DNA of 24,438 bases from Bacillota bacterium (GCA_012521805.1 JAAYLQ010000038.1:1-24438); one strand, 5' to 3'. Positions 15,057 through 23,653 are shown, counted from the stretch's first letter. Translations and numbers: made by a program. Notes: generated by a model not told the origin, from the letters alone.

Positions 15057-15575
15057 TTATTTATCGTAATTAACCAGGGTCAGCACATCATAGCCTGCCA
15101 GCTTTTTCCGTCCATTCAACGCTTCTAATTCAATTAAGAATGCAAAACCACTGATCTTAGCACCAACCTCCTCAACCAGCTGGGCAGCGGCGCTAATTGT
15201 ACCTCCAGTTGCTAACAAGTCATCAACCAATACTACACTCATACCCGGCTTAATCGCATCTTTATGAATTTCTAATGCATCGGTGCCGTATTCTAACTCG
15301 TACTCCATGCTCAAAACTTCTCCAGGCAGTTTTCCAGGTTTACGAATTAAAACGAATCCGCATCCGAGTTCGTAGGCTAATGGGGCTCCGAGAATGAAAC
15401 CACGTGATTCAACTCCAACCACCATGTCTACCTCTCGTTCTCTGCAGAATTGAGCCATCTGTTTGATTGAATAACGAAATGCTTCCGGGTCCTCCAGCAG
15501 TGTGGTAATGTCTTTAAAACTGATACCTGGTTTTGGAAAACCCTCAATAACTCGTATTTTCTCTTTTAAGTTCAT
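15057..15575 (-). CDS. apt: Adenine phosphoribosyltransferase
   Basis: A 172-residue type I PRTase that makes AMP from adenine and PRPP. The PRPP-binding motif VVLVDDLLATGGT spans residues 114-126. Also seen are FPKPGISFKDIT at 13-24, GVESRGFILGAP at 54-65 and the LIRKPGKLPG flexible-loop region at 76-85, all diagnostic for Apt over other PRTases. The ATG at 15575 has AAAGGGG 8 nt upstream. The first 32 bases overlap the end of recJ in another frame, so coupling is likely. It is followed by rel 21 nt on. With hpt nearby this gives purine salvage around the alarmone enzyme, whose products inhibit such PRTases in several Gram-positives. Confidence 0.97.
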   Translation of the reverse strand: MNLKEKIRVIEGFPKPGISFKDITTLLEDPEAFRYSIKQMAQFCREREVDMVVGVESRGFILGAPLAYELGCGFVLIRKPGKLPGEVLSMEYELEYGTDALEIHKDAIKPGMSVVLVDDLLATGGTISAAAQLVEEVGAKISGFAFLIELEALNGRKKLAGYDVLTLVNYDK

Positions 15576-18111
15576 CAAGAAAGCCCCTTTCCAAACAATG
15601 CTGTAAGTATGCTGAAATCTGTTCCCGTCTAGTTTTACCTCTATTATACAAAACAGATGTGCATAAGTCTAGCTTCTGAGCGGGTTTTGGCAGGATTTTC
15701 ACACCTGCAGCACTTTTCTTAATCAAGTCCAATTCCGCAAACACGTCAACTATAAAGTCCACACTTTCAGTCAATTTTAATGCTTCCCCAATCTGGTCCA
15801 GCTTGGCGTATGATAGTTCATCAGTACCTGCCCGCATCATCATGATGTAAAACCTGGCGAGCAGATCCCGGTCAGGAAATAAACAGCTGATTTGTCCCTG
15901 CAGCCAACTGCAGTCACGCCGGCCGAACAGAGCAAGGAAATCCCCACCTGCTCCCAATTTTTGGAGTAAGTGAAATAGGAATTCAGGCTCTGCCACCGCA
16001 TCATAAAGTGCAATCTGCTCCCACTCCCCAGCGGGCTGCCAGATACCGGTTGATACCACCCAGGTGATTGTCCCCGCTGCAATTAATGCCAGCAGCTGTT
16101 CCCTTTCCTCAGCAGTCAGCAGTTCATGCTCAAAACCGATGAAATTGGCACCATTTGGAACTGCAATCCGCAGTTCGCGGCATACGTCCAAAACTCTGGC
16201 AGGACTTGCCGCATAAATTAGGACTTTCTTCTGGGGATCCAACCACCTTCTCAGTTCACCGTTCTTGTCCCACACATTTCTGCTGTCAATAATATTATAA
16301 TCTCCACCAATGGTACTGTGACGCTGAAACGGTTCATGCAGATGGGAAATGCGGTTGTAGCTTTCAGGCAGCTGCCAAGGATACCGCTCCAGCATCCATT
16401 CTTCTATGAAGGTGTTAACAGCTTGAGCAACCTGAAAGTCCCGTACAATCAGTTCAATCTTACTCGGATCCCTATAACCTGGCTGTGGATACACAGCAAA
16501 ATCAACATTTTCGCGGTATCCATCAACAGTCCGCAGTTTTTGATACATGCCAAAACCCACAGCTTCCATTACTTCCCCTTCATGGTCCTGGATAATGCAC
16601 CGCAGATGGTCCCGATCGATCCCTATCGGTTTGGTACTCAAAACCGAACCAGAAATCTGGAGTACAGGCGTAGGATTACCCATACCAAATGGTTCCAGCA
16701 GTTCAAACTCCCGCAGCAGTTGGTGATTGATATCTTTGATATTCAGCTGATAGTCAATGCGAACTTTCGGTATCAAATCTTCCGGCTGAAGTGAACTGGC
16801 AGCAATCTCGTTCAGCCGCGCTCTCAGTTCAGAGATTCGCTCTGCTTGAACAGTAAGTCCGGCTGCCATTTCATGACCGCCAAACTGAACCAAAAGATCG
16901 CTAACCTGCCTCAAACCGTTATAAAGATTAAAACCGGATATGCTGCGGGCAGACCCTTTACCAACACCATCAGAAAGGGAAATCACAATAGTAGGTCGGT
17001 AATATCGATCAACAATTCGAGAAGCAACAATGCCAATCACACCGGGATGCCAGTCCTCCTTAGCCACGACAATGACAGCATCTTGTTTCCAGTTATTGGC
17101 TTCAATCATTGCTACTGCTTCCTCAAATATCTCTGCTTCAGTTTCCTGGCGGACTCGATTCTCGTAATCCAACGTTTCAGCTAATTTTTGAGCCTGCAAT
17201 CGATCTCTACTCAGAAGCAGCTCTACTCCGCGGGCCGATTCCCCCATTCTCCCAACAGCATTTAATCTTGGTCCCAGTTTAAATCCTAAATCAGCGGCTT
17301 TATAAGGAGCTTTGAGGTTACAGATGCGGATTAGAGCTGCAAGTCCCAATCGTTCAGTTAATTCCAGCTGCTTTAAACCAAACTTTACAAAGATGCGGTT
17401 TTCATCCACTAACGGTACCAAATCAGAAACTGTCCCCAGTGCCACCAAATCTAGGTATTGACTAAAATCACGATCATAATACTCACCTAACGCTTGAACC
17501 AGCTTGTAGGCAACACCCACTCCCGCCAGTTCAGAGAAGGGATACCTGCTGTCAGAACGTTTGGGATTTATAACTGCTGCAGCCTGCGGCAGTTCTGATT
17601 TTGGTTCATGGTGATCGGTAATAATCAAGTCCAAGCCTAAATTTTTAGCAAATTCAGCTTCAGCACAAGCAGTGATACCGCAGTCTACAGTGATTACTAA
17701 AGAGCTAGCTGCGCTGATTTCTTTTAAAGCGTCCTGATGCAGTCCATAGCCTTCATCCATCCGATTTGGTATATAATACTGAACCAATTCTGGATCGGGA
17801 ACTAGGCTGCGCAGGACTTCTAACAGCAGTACCACCGATGTCTGACCATCCACATCGTAATCGCCATAAATTGTAATCGATTCCTGATCAGCCAGTGCTT
17901 CAGCAATCCGCCGCACTGCCTTGTCCATATCCGGCAGAAGCAGCGGTGAATGCAGCTGCTTAAGGTCAGGATATAAAAACTGCTGGGCTGCTTCAATAGA
18001 GCTGATCCCACGATCTATGAGAATTTTCGCAGTTACTTCTGAAATGTTCAAGGTTTGACTGAGATACCTGCATCGCTCATCAGCCGGTCTGATTAACCAT
18101 TTTTTCTCCAA
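15544..18111 (-). CDS. recJ: Single-stranded-DNA-specific exonuclease RecJ
   Basis: An 855-residue 5'-3' ssDNA exonuclease for recombination and mismatch/base-excision repair. DHH-family motifs are intact: IYGDYDVDG at 81-89, TVDCG at 141-145, DHH at 166-168, GVGVAYK at 197-203, and the DHHA1 signature GGHEMAAG at 411-418 after SARSISGFNLY. An OB-fold follows (about 445-555), then a long C-terminal region (about 575-855) resembling the RecJ_C domain of Gram-positive enzymes. It is longer than the roughly 780 residues of B. subtilis RecJ. Start is a TTG at 18111 with AGGAGG 8 nt upstream. It is divergent from hpt, and I could not assign its promoter with confidence. Confidence 0.96.
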   Translation of the reverse strand: MEKKWLIRPADERCRYLSQTLNISEVTAKILIDRGISSIEAAQQFLYPDLKQLHSPLLLPDMDKAVRRIAEALADQESITIYGDYDVDGQTSVVLLLEVLRSLVPDPELVQYYIPNRMDEGYGLHQDALKEISAASSLVITVDCGITACAEAEFAKNLGLDLIITDHHEPKSELPQAAAVINPKRSDSRYPFSELAGVGVAYKLVQALGEYYDRDFSQYLDLVALGTVSDLVPLVDENRIFVKFGLKQLELTERLGLAALIRICNLKAPYKAADLGFKLGPRLNAVGRMGESARGVELLLSRDRLQAQKLAETLDYENRVRQETEAEIFEEAVAMIEANNWKQDAVIVVAKEDWHPGVIGIVASRIVDRYYRPTIVISLSDGVGKGSARSISGFNLYNGLRQVSDLLVQFGGHEMAAGLTVQAERISELRARLNEIAASSLQPEDLIPKVRIDYQLNIKDINHQLLREFELLEPFGMGNPTPVLQISGSVLSTKPIGIDRDHLRCIIQDHEGEVMEAVGFGMYQKLRTVDGYRENVDFAVYPQPGYRDPSKIELIVRDFQVAQAVNTFIEEWMLERYPWQLPESYNRISHLHEPFQRHSTIGGDYNIIDSRNVWDKNGELRRWLDPQKKVLIYAASPARVLDVCRELRIAVPNGANFIGFEHELLTAEEREQLLALIAAGTITWVVSTGIWQPAGEWEQIALYDAVAEPEFLFHLLQKLGAGGDFLALFGRRDCSWLQGQISCLFPDRDLLARFYIMMMRAGTDELSYAKLDQIGEALKLTESVDFIVDVFAELDLIKKSAAGVKILPKPAQKLDLCTSVLYNRGKTRREQISAYLQHCLERGFLDELKRENTSY

Positions 18112-18137
18112 GACAATGTCCTCCTAACCTGAGTCTT

Positions 18138-18157
18138 TTCGATGTTTTACCATCGAA
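18138..18157. repeat. Short inverted repeat in the recJ-hpt divergent intergenic region
   Basis: Seven-base perfect arms (18138-18144 and 18151-18157, TTCGATG and CATCGAA) are separated by 6 bases. It lies 27 nt upstream of recJ and 40 nt upstream of the hpt promoter. It could be an operator or a small hairpin in the recJ leader; no T-run follows, so it is not a terminator. Confidence 0.45.
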
Positions 18158-18177
18158 TTCCTGCAAATGATATCAGC

Positions 18178-18206
18178 TTGATTTTCTGGATTTACCATAG
18201 TATTAT
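18178..18206 (+). promoter_or_regulatory. Sigma-A promoter of hpt
   Basis: TTGATT at 18178-18183 and TATTAT at 18201-18206 are separated by 17 bp, near consensus. Transcription should start near 18213, leaving a leader of about 25 nt. Confidence 0.78.
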
Positions 18207-18237
18207 TAAGGAAAGCTTATGGAAAGGGGTTTTTTCG

Positions 18238-18774
18238 ATGGACATTGTCGAACGTGTCCTTATTTCAGAAGAGGAGATTCAAACGCGTATTAAAGAACTG
18301 GCTGCGCAGATTAACAAGGATTACGAGGGTAAAGAGGTGCTCCTGCTCTGCATCCTCAAGGGTGGAATGATGTTTTTAGCTGATTTATCCAAGCACCTCA
18401 CCATTCCGGTAGCTATGGACTTTATCGGTATTTCAAGTTATGGCAAGGCGACCCAATCATCAGGTGTAGTCCGCATTACCAAAGACCTCGAAGAAAGCAT
18501 AGAAGGCAAACATGTGCTGATCATCGAGGATATTATCGATTCCGGATTAACCTTAAGCTATCTAATCAACAACCTAGCGATCAGAAAACCTGCCAGCATC
18601 AAGATCTGCACTTTGCTGGACAAGCAGATTAACCGTGAAGTCGATATCCCAGTGGATTATGTTGGATTTACTGTTCCAAATGAATTTCTAGTTGGTTATG
18701 GATTAGATTATCAGGAATTATTCCGCAACATCCCATACATTTTCGTACTTAAGCCAGAATACTACACCGACTAA
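18238..18774 (+). CDS. hpt: Hypoxanthine(-guanine) phosphoribosyltransferase
   Basis: A 178-residue purine salvage enzyme that makes IMP and GMP from hypoxanthine and guanine with PRPP. The PRPP motif VLIIEDIIDSGLT is at residues 93-105, the pyrophosphate-binding LKGG at 40-43, and the C-terminal DYVGFTVPNEFLVGYGLDY is the base-binding signature of HPRT. The ATG at 18238 is chosen with GGAAAGGGG upstream and because the protein then begins like known HPRTs; an earlier in-frame ATG at 18142 lies before the promoter. It is on the opposite strand to all neighbours and ends 5 nt from the end of the UbiB-like gene with no clear terminator between. Confidence 0.96.
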   Translation: MDIVERVLISEEEIQTRIKELAAQINKDYEGKEVLLLCILKGGMMFLADLSKHLTIPVAMDFIGISSYGKATQSSGVVRITKDLEESIEGKHVLIIEDIIDSGLTLSYLINNLAIRKPASIKICTLLDKQINREVDIPVDYVGFTVPNEFLVGYGLDYQELFRNIPYIFVLKPEYYTD

Positions 18775-18779
18775 TACTG

Positions 18780-20453
18780 CTAGTATCGGCCTGAACGTAA
18801 AATTGAAATCAGCAGCCAGATTCCGATCATTCCTGCCAATAAAAATCCCAAGAGTCCAATCAAAGGAAGATTGAGAATACGCGGCCCCCGGTCGGTGGTT
18901 AATACAAATGAAGACCCTATAATCAGGGATCCTACTATCAAGCCTGCGGTCAAGCGGTTTGATATTATATCTAATCGATTAATTAACCGTTCTAATCCTT
19001 TATGTTTGAATTTAATCTCTAAATCACCGCGGTTGATCGTATTCAGTGCAGATTCGAGTTCTATCGGCAGTTTGGCTGCTGCCTTAACCCACTCTTTAGT
19101 TGTATCAAATCCCTTCTTCGCGATCCGTTTGGCACTATAGTTCCGCTTAGCCCACGCTTTTGCAAACGGTTCCATAGCTTCAATTACATTAAAATCAGGC
19201 GCCAAACGCGAACCAATTCCTTCCAAAGTTACCAGTGCTTTGATCAGCAGAGTTAAATCTACCGGCATTCTGATTGGATGGGTCCTGGTAAACCGGAGCA
19301 GATCCTCAGCAATATAGCTAAAGTTTAATTCTTTGAGTGTCCGATCATAATAATCGTCGATCAATTCGCTCAAATCCAGATACAGCTCCCTGGTTGGCGG
19401 TTCAGTTAAAGCTCCTAAAGCGGTCAGCACATTCAAAATCGCTTCCACATCCCGTTTAGTAATGGCAAACATCAGTTTTGCCAGCAGTTCCATAGATTGC
19501 GGATCAATTCGTCCAATAATGCCAAAATCCAGAAATACCAGCGCACCTGCCTCTGTTACCAGTAGGTTGCCTGGATGGGGATCTCCATGAAACATACCAA
19601 ATTCAAAAACCTGCTGAACAAAGGCTTTCACTGCGACATCAGCTATTCTAGCGGTATCAATTTCCTTTTTCTTTAGTGATGATAAATCCCGGAGTTTAAT
19701 CCCGTCGATATAATTCATAGTGAGTACTTGCTCTGTGGTGTAGTCCCAATATACCTTAGGAACAACTATATCGGGATTCTCCTTAAATTTTTTGTGAAAC
19801 CGATCAATATTTCTGCCCTCTCTGGTGTAATCCAATTCCCGCCCAATCATTTTAGCGAAGTAATCAACTAGTTCGACTATATCGATGAACCGTTCATCAA
19901 TCCGGTCTGCAATCGCGTTTGCTAAACGACAGATGATCTCCAAATCGGTAGCAATAACCGCTTCAACACCGGGCCGCCTAACTTTAACGACTACATCTGT
20001 ACCATCAAGTAGAGTGGCACGGTGAACTTGTCCAATAGAAGCTGCTGCCAGCGGTTGGGTGGAAAAGCTGCTGAACATTTCATCGATGGGACTGCCTAAC
20101 GACCGCTCCACCTGTTCCTTTATTTGCTTATAATTTACTGGCGCCACATTATCCTGAAGACCCTCCAGTTCTTTCAGGATATCCGGGGGAACAAGATCAG
20201 GACGGGTGCTCATCAGCTGGCCAAATTTGATAAACGTTGGACCCAGCTGTTCCAGCACCAGCCTGATTCTGGCTCCTAGGGATAAAGCATGGTGCTCCTC
20301 TTCCTTTACAGCCTTTAGTCGCCTTAATGGCGGCATGAAAGCTTTGATCCCGCTCAGCTGAATGAGATAACCAAAACCATGGCGTAAGAGTACCTCCCCA
20401 ATCTGGCGGTATCTTTTGAGATGTCGATAGCGCCGAGAAAATCCTAAAGGCAT
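18780..20453 (-). CDS. UbiB/ABC1/AarF-family atypical protein kinase-like membrane protein
   Basis: A 557-residue member of the ABC1 (UbiB/COQ8) family, atypical kinase-fold ATPases linked to isoprenoid quinone metabolism. The family motifs are present: KFGQ at 76-79 (KxGQ), the alanine-rich nucleotide loop AAASIGQVHRA at 137-147, catalytic-type Lys157 in VVVKVRRPG, HGDPHPGN at 289-296 and DFG at 309-311. Two C-terminal membrane helices (about 505-525 and 530-550) end the protein. The ATG at 20453 has GAGGTG 6 nt upstream and gives the usual family N-terminus; a longer in-frame start at 20510 has no ribosome site. No quinone-synthesis gene is in view, so the substrate is unknown. A TATAAT at 20524-20529 suggests its own promoter. 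Confidence 0.93.
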   Translation of the reverse strand: MPLGFSRRYRHLKRYRQIGEVLLRHGFGYLIQLSGIKAFMPPLRRLKAVKEEEHHALSLGARIRLVLEQLGPTFIKFGQLMSTRPDLVPPDILKELEGLQDNVAPVNYKQIKEQVERSLGSPIDEMFSSFSTQPLAAASIGQVHRATLLDGTDVVVKVRRPGVEAVIATDLEIICRLANAIADRIDERFIDIVELVDYFAKMIGRELDYTREGRNIDRFHKKFKENPDIVVPKVYWDYTTEQVLTMNYIDGIKLRDLSSLKKKEIDTARIADVAVKAFVQQVFEFGMFHGDPHPGNLLVTEAGALVFLDFGIIGRIDPQSMELLAKLMFAITKRDVEAILNVLTALGALTEPPTRELYLDLSELIDDYYDRTLKELNFSYIAEDLLRFTRTHPIRMPVDLTLLIKALVTLEGIGSRLAPDFNVIEAMEPFAKAWAKRNYSAKRIAKKGFDTTKEWVKAAAKLPIELESALNTINRGDLEIKFKHKGLERLINRLDIISNRLTAGLIVGSLIIGSSFVLTTDRGPRILNLPLIGLLGFLLAGMIGIWLLISILRSGRY

Positions 20454-20529
20454 GCTGTCACCTCTTCCTATCGCTTCTGCCGCTGGGTCAAGTCTGTTGC
20501 GCACCATCACTGCGTTTTAATGTATTATA

Positions 20530-20567
20530 GACAAAACTCCGAAGGAATAGCCTCTCCTTCAGAGTTT
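20530..20567 (-). terminator. Intrinsic terminator after the secreted-protein gene
   Basis: Arms at 20534-20546 and 20555-20567 form a 13-bp stem with one G-U pair and an 8-nt loop, followed on the minus strand by TTTTGTCT. It begins 12 nt after the stop codon of the upstream gene. Confidence 0.82.
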
Positions 20568-20578
20568 CCCTATTCAAC

Positions 20579-21121
20579 TCAGTCCCACTCAAAATCATTA
20601 ACCGCCCTAATCCAATAATGCTCAACTTTACCTTGGTATTTATTATTCGGCAGATACATAGCTAAATAAACAACATCGTTATCTCTGCTGAAATAAACTG
20701 ATCGCAGCATCGATTTGGTTCCATTCGGTCCGCTTCCTTCAACTGCATAAAAATAGGTTTGTAAGCCATTTGAAGTAGTGATCTCCCGGTTAGCAAATAC
20801 TCGTTCGTTATTAAGAAAAGGACTCCACCGCTTAGCAACAAAATTGATTACATCATCTCTGCTGCTGTTGGGCACCACACCAACTTCCATGATCACTGTG
20901 CCGTCATCCCATGAAATCTCTAAGAACTCGTACCCAAACACTGTTTTAGTAACATAGATATCTGCTGCACTTGGCACAACAGCATAAAATCCAGGCTTGT
21001 CCACATGATACCACCAATAATCGCTGTTTTCGTGGAGATAAAATTCGCCTGCAAAAACACCAGCGCAGTTAACAGCTAATAATATGAAAGATAGGATGAA
21101 GACCATTTTCCTTCTCCACAT
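20579..21121 (-). CDS. Secreted protein of unknown function
   Basis: A 180-residue protein with a clear signal peptide: basic MWRRK, a hydrophobic core to about residue 20, and an AxA-like cleavage site at VFA-GEF near residue 25. There is no lipobox. The mature part (about 155 residues) is rich in aromatic residues and alternates short hydrophobic strands (GFYAVVPSAADIYV, VIMEVGVVP, QTYFYAVEGSG, DVVYLAMYLPN), suggesting a compact beta-rich alpha/beta fold; the pattern recalls PsbP/Mog1-like domains but that is only an impression. The ATG at 21121 has AGGAGGG 8 nt upstream. It sits between yajC with its terminator and the UbiB-like gene, where secD and secF often lie. I do not recognise the family. 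Confidence 0.85.
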   Translation of the reverse strand: MWRRKMVFILSFILLAVNCAGVFAGEFYLHENSDYWWYHVDKPGFYAVVPSAADIYVTKTVFGYEFLEISWDDGTVIMEVGVVPNSSRDDVINFVAKRWSPFLNNERVFANREITTSNGLQTYFYAVEGSGPNGTKSMLRSVYFSRDNDVVYLAMYLPNNKYQGKVEHYWIRAVNDFEWD

Positions 21122-21144
21122 ATAGATAACCCTCCTAAGCTAAT

Positions 21145-21168
21145 GAAAAAACCACCCCAAGGTGGTTT
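21145..21168 (-). terminator. Intrinsic terminator of the queA-tgt-yajC operon
   Basis: A perfect 8-bp stem (21149-21156 and 21161-21168, 4-nt loop) directly after the yajC stop is followed on the minus strand by TTTTTC (overlapping the stem end). It lies only 24 nt before the start of the secreted-protein gene. Confidence 0.9.
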
Positions 21169-21175
21169 ATTCTGT

Positions 21176-21463
21176 CTAGTTTTTTACCGAACCTACCCCC
21201 GATCTGCTGATTACAATATCAGTCTTATCAGCAACACGAAGTGTAACGGTATCCTCAGACAGCTTGGTTATTTCACCGTGAATGCCGCCAATTGTCACTA
21301 CTCGGTCTCCCTTTTTCAATCCATCCAGCATCGCTTGGCGTTCTCTCTGCTGCTTCTGTTGTGGGCGCATTATACCGAAGTAGACAAAAACCAGCATAAC
21401 AACAAACGGCAGTAATAACCCGATTAAACCACCTGCACCAGGTGCTTGAGCTTCAAGGAACAT
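21176..21463 (-). CDS. yajC: Sec translocon accessory subunit YajC
   Basis: A 95-residue small membrane protein that associates with SecDF/YidC at the SecYEG translocon. One membrane helix at about residues 13-31 (LIGLLLPFVVMLVFVYFGIM) is followed at once by RPQQKQQRERQAML, the family signature, and then the soluble domain with LKKGDRVVTIGGIHGEI. The ATG at 21463 has GGAGGTG 6 nt upstream. It follows tgt as in most Gram-positives, but secD and secF, which usually come next, are not here. Confidence 0.96.
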   Translation of the reverse strand: MFLEAQAPGAGGLIGLLLPFVVMLVFVYFGIMRPQQKQQRERQAMLDGLKKGDRVVTIGGIHGEITKLSEDTVTLRVADKTDIVISRSGVGSVKN

Positions 21464-21503
21464 GGGCTCACCTCCATATTATATTTTTCTCCCTATTCCG
21501 GTG

Positions 21504-22613
21504 TTATCCTGCATACTCTGCAAAAAACTGGTCCCGAAACTGCTGCATCCGATCCTGGCGAATCGCTTCCCGCACATCAGCCATTAATCGTGCTAAAAAT
21601 GTGAGATTGTGAATGGTTGCCAAACGCAGTCCTAAGATCTCGTTAGCCTTGAACAGATGACGAATATAAGCGCGGCTGAAGTTCTGACAAGCATAACATG
21701 AACAATCCTCCTCAATCGGCATAAAATCCCTGGCAAAAGTTTGATTTCTCACAGTTAAATGACCGCGCCGCGTCATCACAGTTCCATGACGTGCTATTCT
21801 TGTGGGCCAAACACAATCAAACATATCTACCCCCCGCAGGACTGCCTCAACCAAACAATCGGGTGAGCCTACGCCCATTAAATAACGCGGTTTATCCTGG
21901 GGCATTATTGGCATGATTTCTTCCAGCATCTCATACATCAACGGTTTTGGTTCCCCGACACTTAATCCACCAATTCCATAGCCGGGGAAATCTAAATCGA
22001 CCAGCTGTGCCGCACTCTGCCGGCGCAGATCAGGAAAGACTCCGCCCTGGACAATACCAAACAGTGCCTGGTCTTCCCGATTATGCCGTGCCTTACAGCG
22101 CTCTGCCCAGCGGTAAGTTAACTCTGTGGATTTCTTGACATAGCTGTAATCAGCTGGATACGGGGCACACTCATCAAACACCATCGCTATATCAGAACCC
22201 AAATCCATTTGGATTTCAACCGATTTTTCAGGGGTAATAAAATGCTTTGAACCGTCAAGATGGGAGCGAAATTCCACTCCCTCCTCGGAAATTTTTCTCA
22301 GCTTTCCGAGACTGAATACTTGAAATCCCCCGCTGTCAGTTAAAATACTGCCCTGCCAGTTCATAAATTGATGAAGCCCACCTGCTTCTTTGATCAAGTC
22401 GCTTCCAGGCCGCAGGTATAAATGATAGGTATTGCTTAAAATAATATCAGCACCGATTTCTTCCAGCTCAAGGGGAGTTAAAGTTTTTACTGTCGCCTGG
22501 GTTCCAACTGGCATAAAAACTGGGGTCTCAATCACCCCATGAGGCGTCTTTAACAATCCTAAGCGCGCTGGTGAATCGGATGCAGTTTTTAATACTGTGA
22601 ATTCTACTGCCAT
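21504..22613 (-). CDS. tgt: tRNA-guanine transglycosylase (queuine/preQ1)
   Basis: A 369-residue enzyme that exchanges guanine 34 of GUN-anticodon tRNAs for preQ1. The general base D93 lies in LTDSGGFQVFSL, the nucleophile D266 in GVDMFDCVWPTR, and the zinc site is C304, C306, C309 and H335 (CSCYAC and LATIHNLTF). GGLSVGEPK near 215-223 is also diagnostic. Length matches bacterial Tgt. The ATG at 22613 has AGGAG 8 nt upstream and is 5 nt after the queA stop, so queA and tgt are coupled; together they carry out the insertion and ribosyl-transfer steps of queuosine synthesis. Confidence 0.97.
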   Translation of the reverse strand: MAVEFTVLKTASDSPARLGLLKTPHGVIETPVFMPVGTQATVKTLTPLELEEIGADIILSNTYHLYLRPGSDLIKEAGGLHQFMNWQGSILTDSGGFQVFSLGKLRKISEEGVEFRSHLDGSKHFITPEKSVEIQMDLGSDIAMVFDECAPYPADYSYVKKSTELTYRWAERCKARHNREDQALFGIVQGGVFPDLRRQSAAQLVDLDFPGYGIGGLSVGEPKPLMYEMLEEIMPIMPQDKPRYLMGVGSPDCLVEAVLRGVDMFDCVWPTRIARHGTVMTRRGHLTVRNQTFARDFMPIEEDCSCYACQNFSRAYIRHLFKANEILGLRLATIHNLTFLARLMADVREAIRQDRMQQFRDQFFAEYAG

Positions 22614-22618
22614 TAATC

Positions 22619-23650
22619 CTACTCCTTATCATCTATTAACAGCATTGCATCTCCAAAACTAAAAAAGCGGTATCGATTCTCAACAGCTGTTTTATATGCA
22701 GTCTTAATCAAATCTAATCCAGCAAAAGCTGAGACCAACATCAGCAAGCTAGACTGAGGTAAATGAAAATTGGTAATCACGGCATCAACAATTTCAAACT
22801 TATATCCTGGGTAGATAAATATATCAGTCCAACCGGCACCCGCTTTTACTCTACCTGATTGAGCAAGGGTTTCTAAGGTGCGAACCACAGTTGTGCCAAC
22901 CGCAATCACTCTGCCCCCATCTGCCCTGCACTGATTAATAATTGCGGCATGCTCTGCACTCAGCTCATAATATTCGGAATGCATGCGGTGCTCAGCAACA
23001 TATTCAGTTTTTACTGGGCGAAATGTCCCAAGACCGACATGGAGGACAAGCGGAACAATCTTAACTCCCTTTTGCGAAATTTGTTCCAACAGAGAAGTAG
23101 TAAAATGTAAACCTGCTGTTGGTGCTGCTGCTGAGCCTTTGGCTCGAGCATAGACAGTTTGATACCGTTCTTGATTATCCAGTTTAGACTTAATATAAGG
23201 CGGCAGTGGTGTCTCTCCCAGCTCTTCTAGAACAGCATCAAAATCCCCTTGGTAATCAAATTCAACTATCCTGCCACCAGCTTCAGTGCTGGCGATAACA
23301 ACTGCACTAAGCGTATCTGCAAAAATTAGCTTGGTACCGATTTTACAGCGCTTACCAGGTTTAACTAAAACCTCCCACCGCTTCTCGCCTACACAGTGAA
23401 GCAGCAGCACCTCAACTTTTCCCATGGTATCCTCACGGACTCCAAAGAGGCGGGCCGGCAGTACCCGCGATTCGTTTACCACTAGAACATCGTTAGGACG
23501 CAAAAATTGCGGTAGATTATAAAAATGCTTGTGCTCAATAGTACCGCTGCCAATATCGACAACCATCAGGCGTGAACTGTCTCGCGGTTCAACCGGTTCT
23601 TGGGCAATTAGCTCATCTGGTAGTTCATAATCAAAATCGGAAACTTTCAT
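22619..23650 (-). CDS. queA: S-adenosylmethionine:tRNA ribosyltransferase-isomerase QueA
   Basis: A 343-residue enzyme that transfers and isomerises the ribosyl part of SAM onto preQ1-modified tRNA, giving epoxyqueuosine. It begins with the signature FDYELPDELIAQEPVEPRDSSRLM and contains NESRVLPARLFG, AAPTAGLHFT and the C-terminal ITNFHLPQSSLLMLVSAFAG, all highly conserved in QueA. The ATG at 23650 has AAGGAG 7 nt upstream. It is only 3 nt after the stop of the rsgI-like gene, and its ribosome site overlaps that gene's last codons, so both are surely on one mRNA. Confidence 0.97.
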   Translation of the reverse strand: MKVSDFDYELPDELIAQEPVEPRDSSRLMVVDIGSGTIEHKHFYNLPQFLRPNDVLVVNESRVLPARLFGVREDTMGKVEVLLLHCVGEKRWEVLVKPGKRCKIGTKLIFADTLSAVVIASTEAGGRIVEFDYQGDFDAVLEELGETPLPPYIKSKLDNQERYQTVYARAKGSAAAPTAGLHFTTSLLEQISQKGVKIVPLVLHVGLGTFRPVKTEYVAEHRMHSEYYELSAEHAAIINQCRADGGRVIAVGTTVVRTLETLAQSGRVKAGAGWTDIFIYPGYKFEIVDAVITNFHLPQSSLLMLVSAFAGLDLIKTAYKTAVENRYRFFSFGDAMLLIDDKE

Positions 23651-23653
23651 GCT

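Noticed and set aside
16318..16794. 158-residue plus-strand frame inside recJ
   Set aside because: Antisense shadow of recJ, whose own frame is full length and conserved.
18767..18789. Possible bidirectional terminator between hpt and the UbiB-like gene
   Set aside because: A 5-bp stem (18774-18778 with 18782-18786) spans both stop codons, but it is short and no T-run follows in either direction.
21478..21483. TATAAT just upstream of yajC as a promoter
   Set aside because: No -35 box is found at 16-18 bp, and transcription would start in the ribosome site; yajC is best explained by the queA-tgt transcript.
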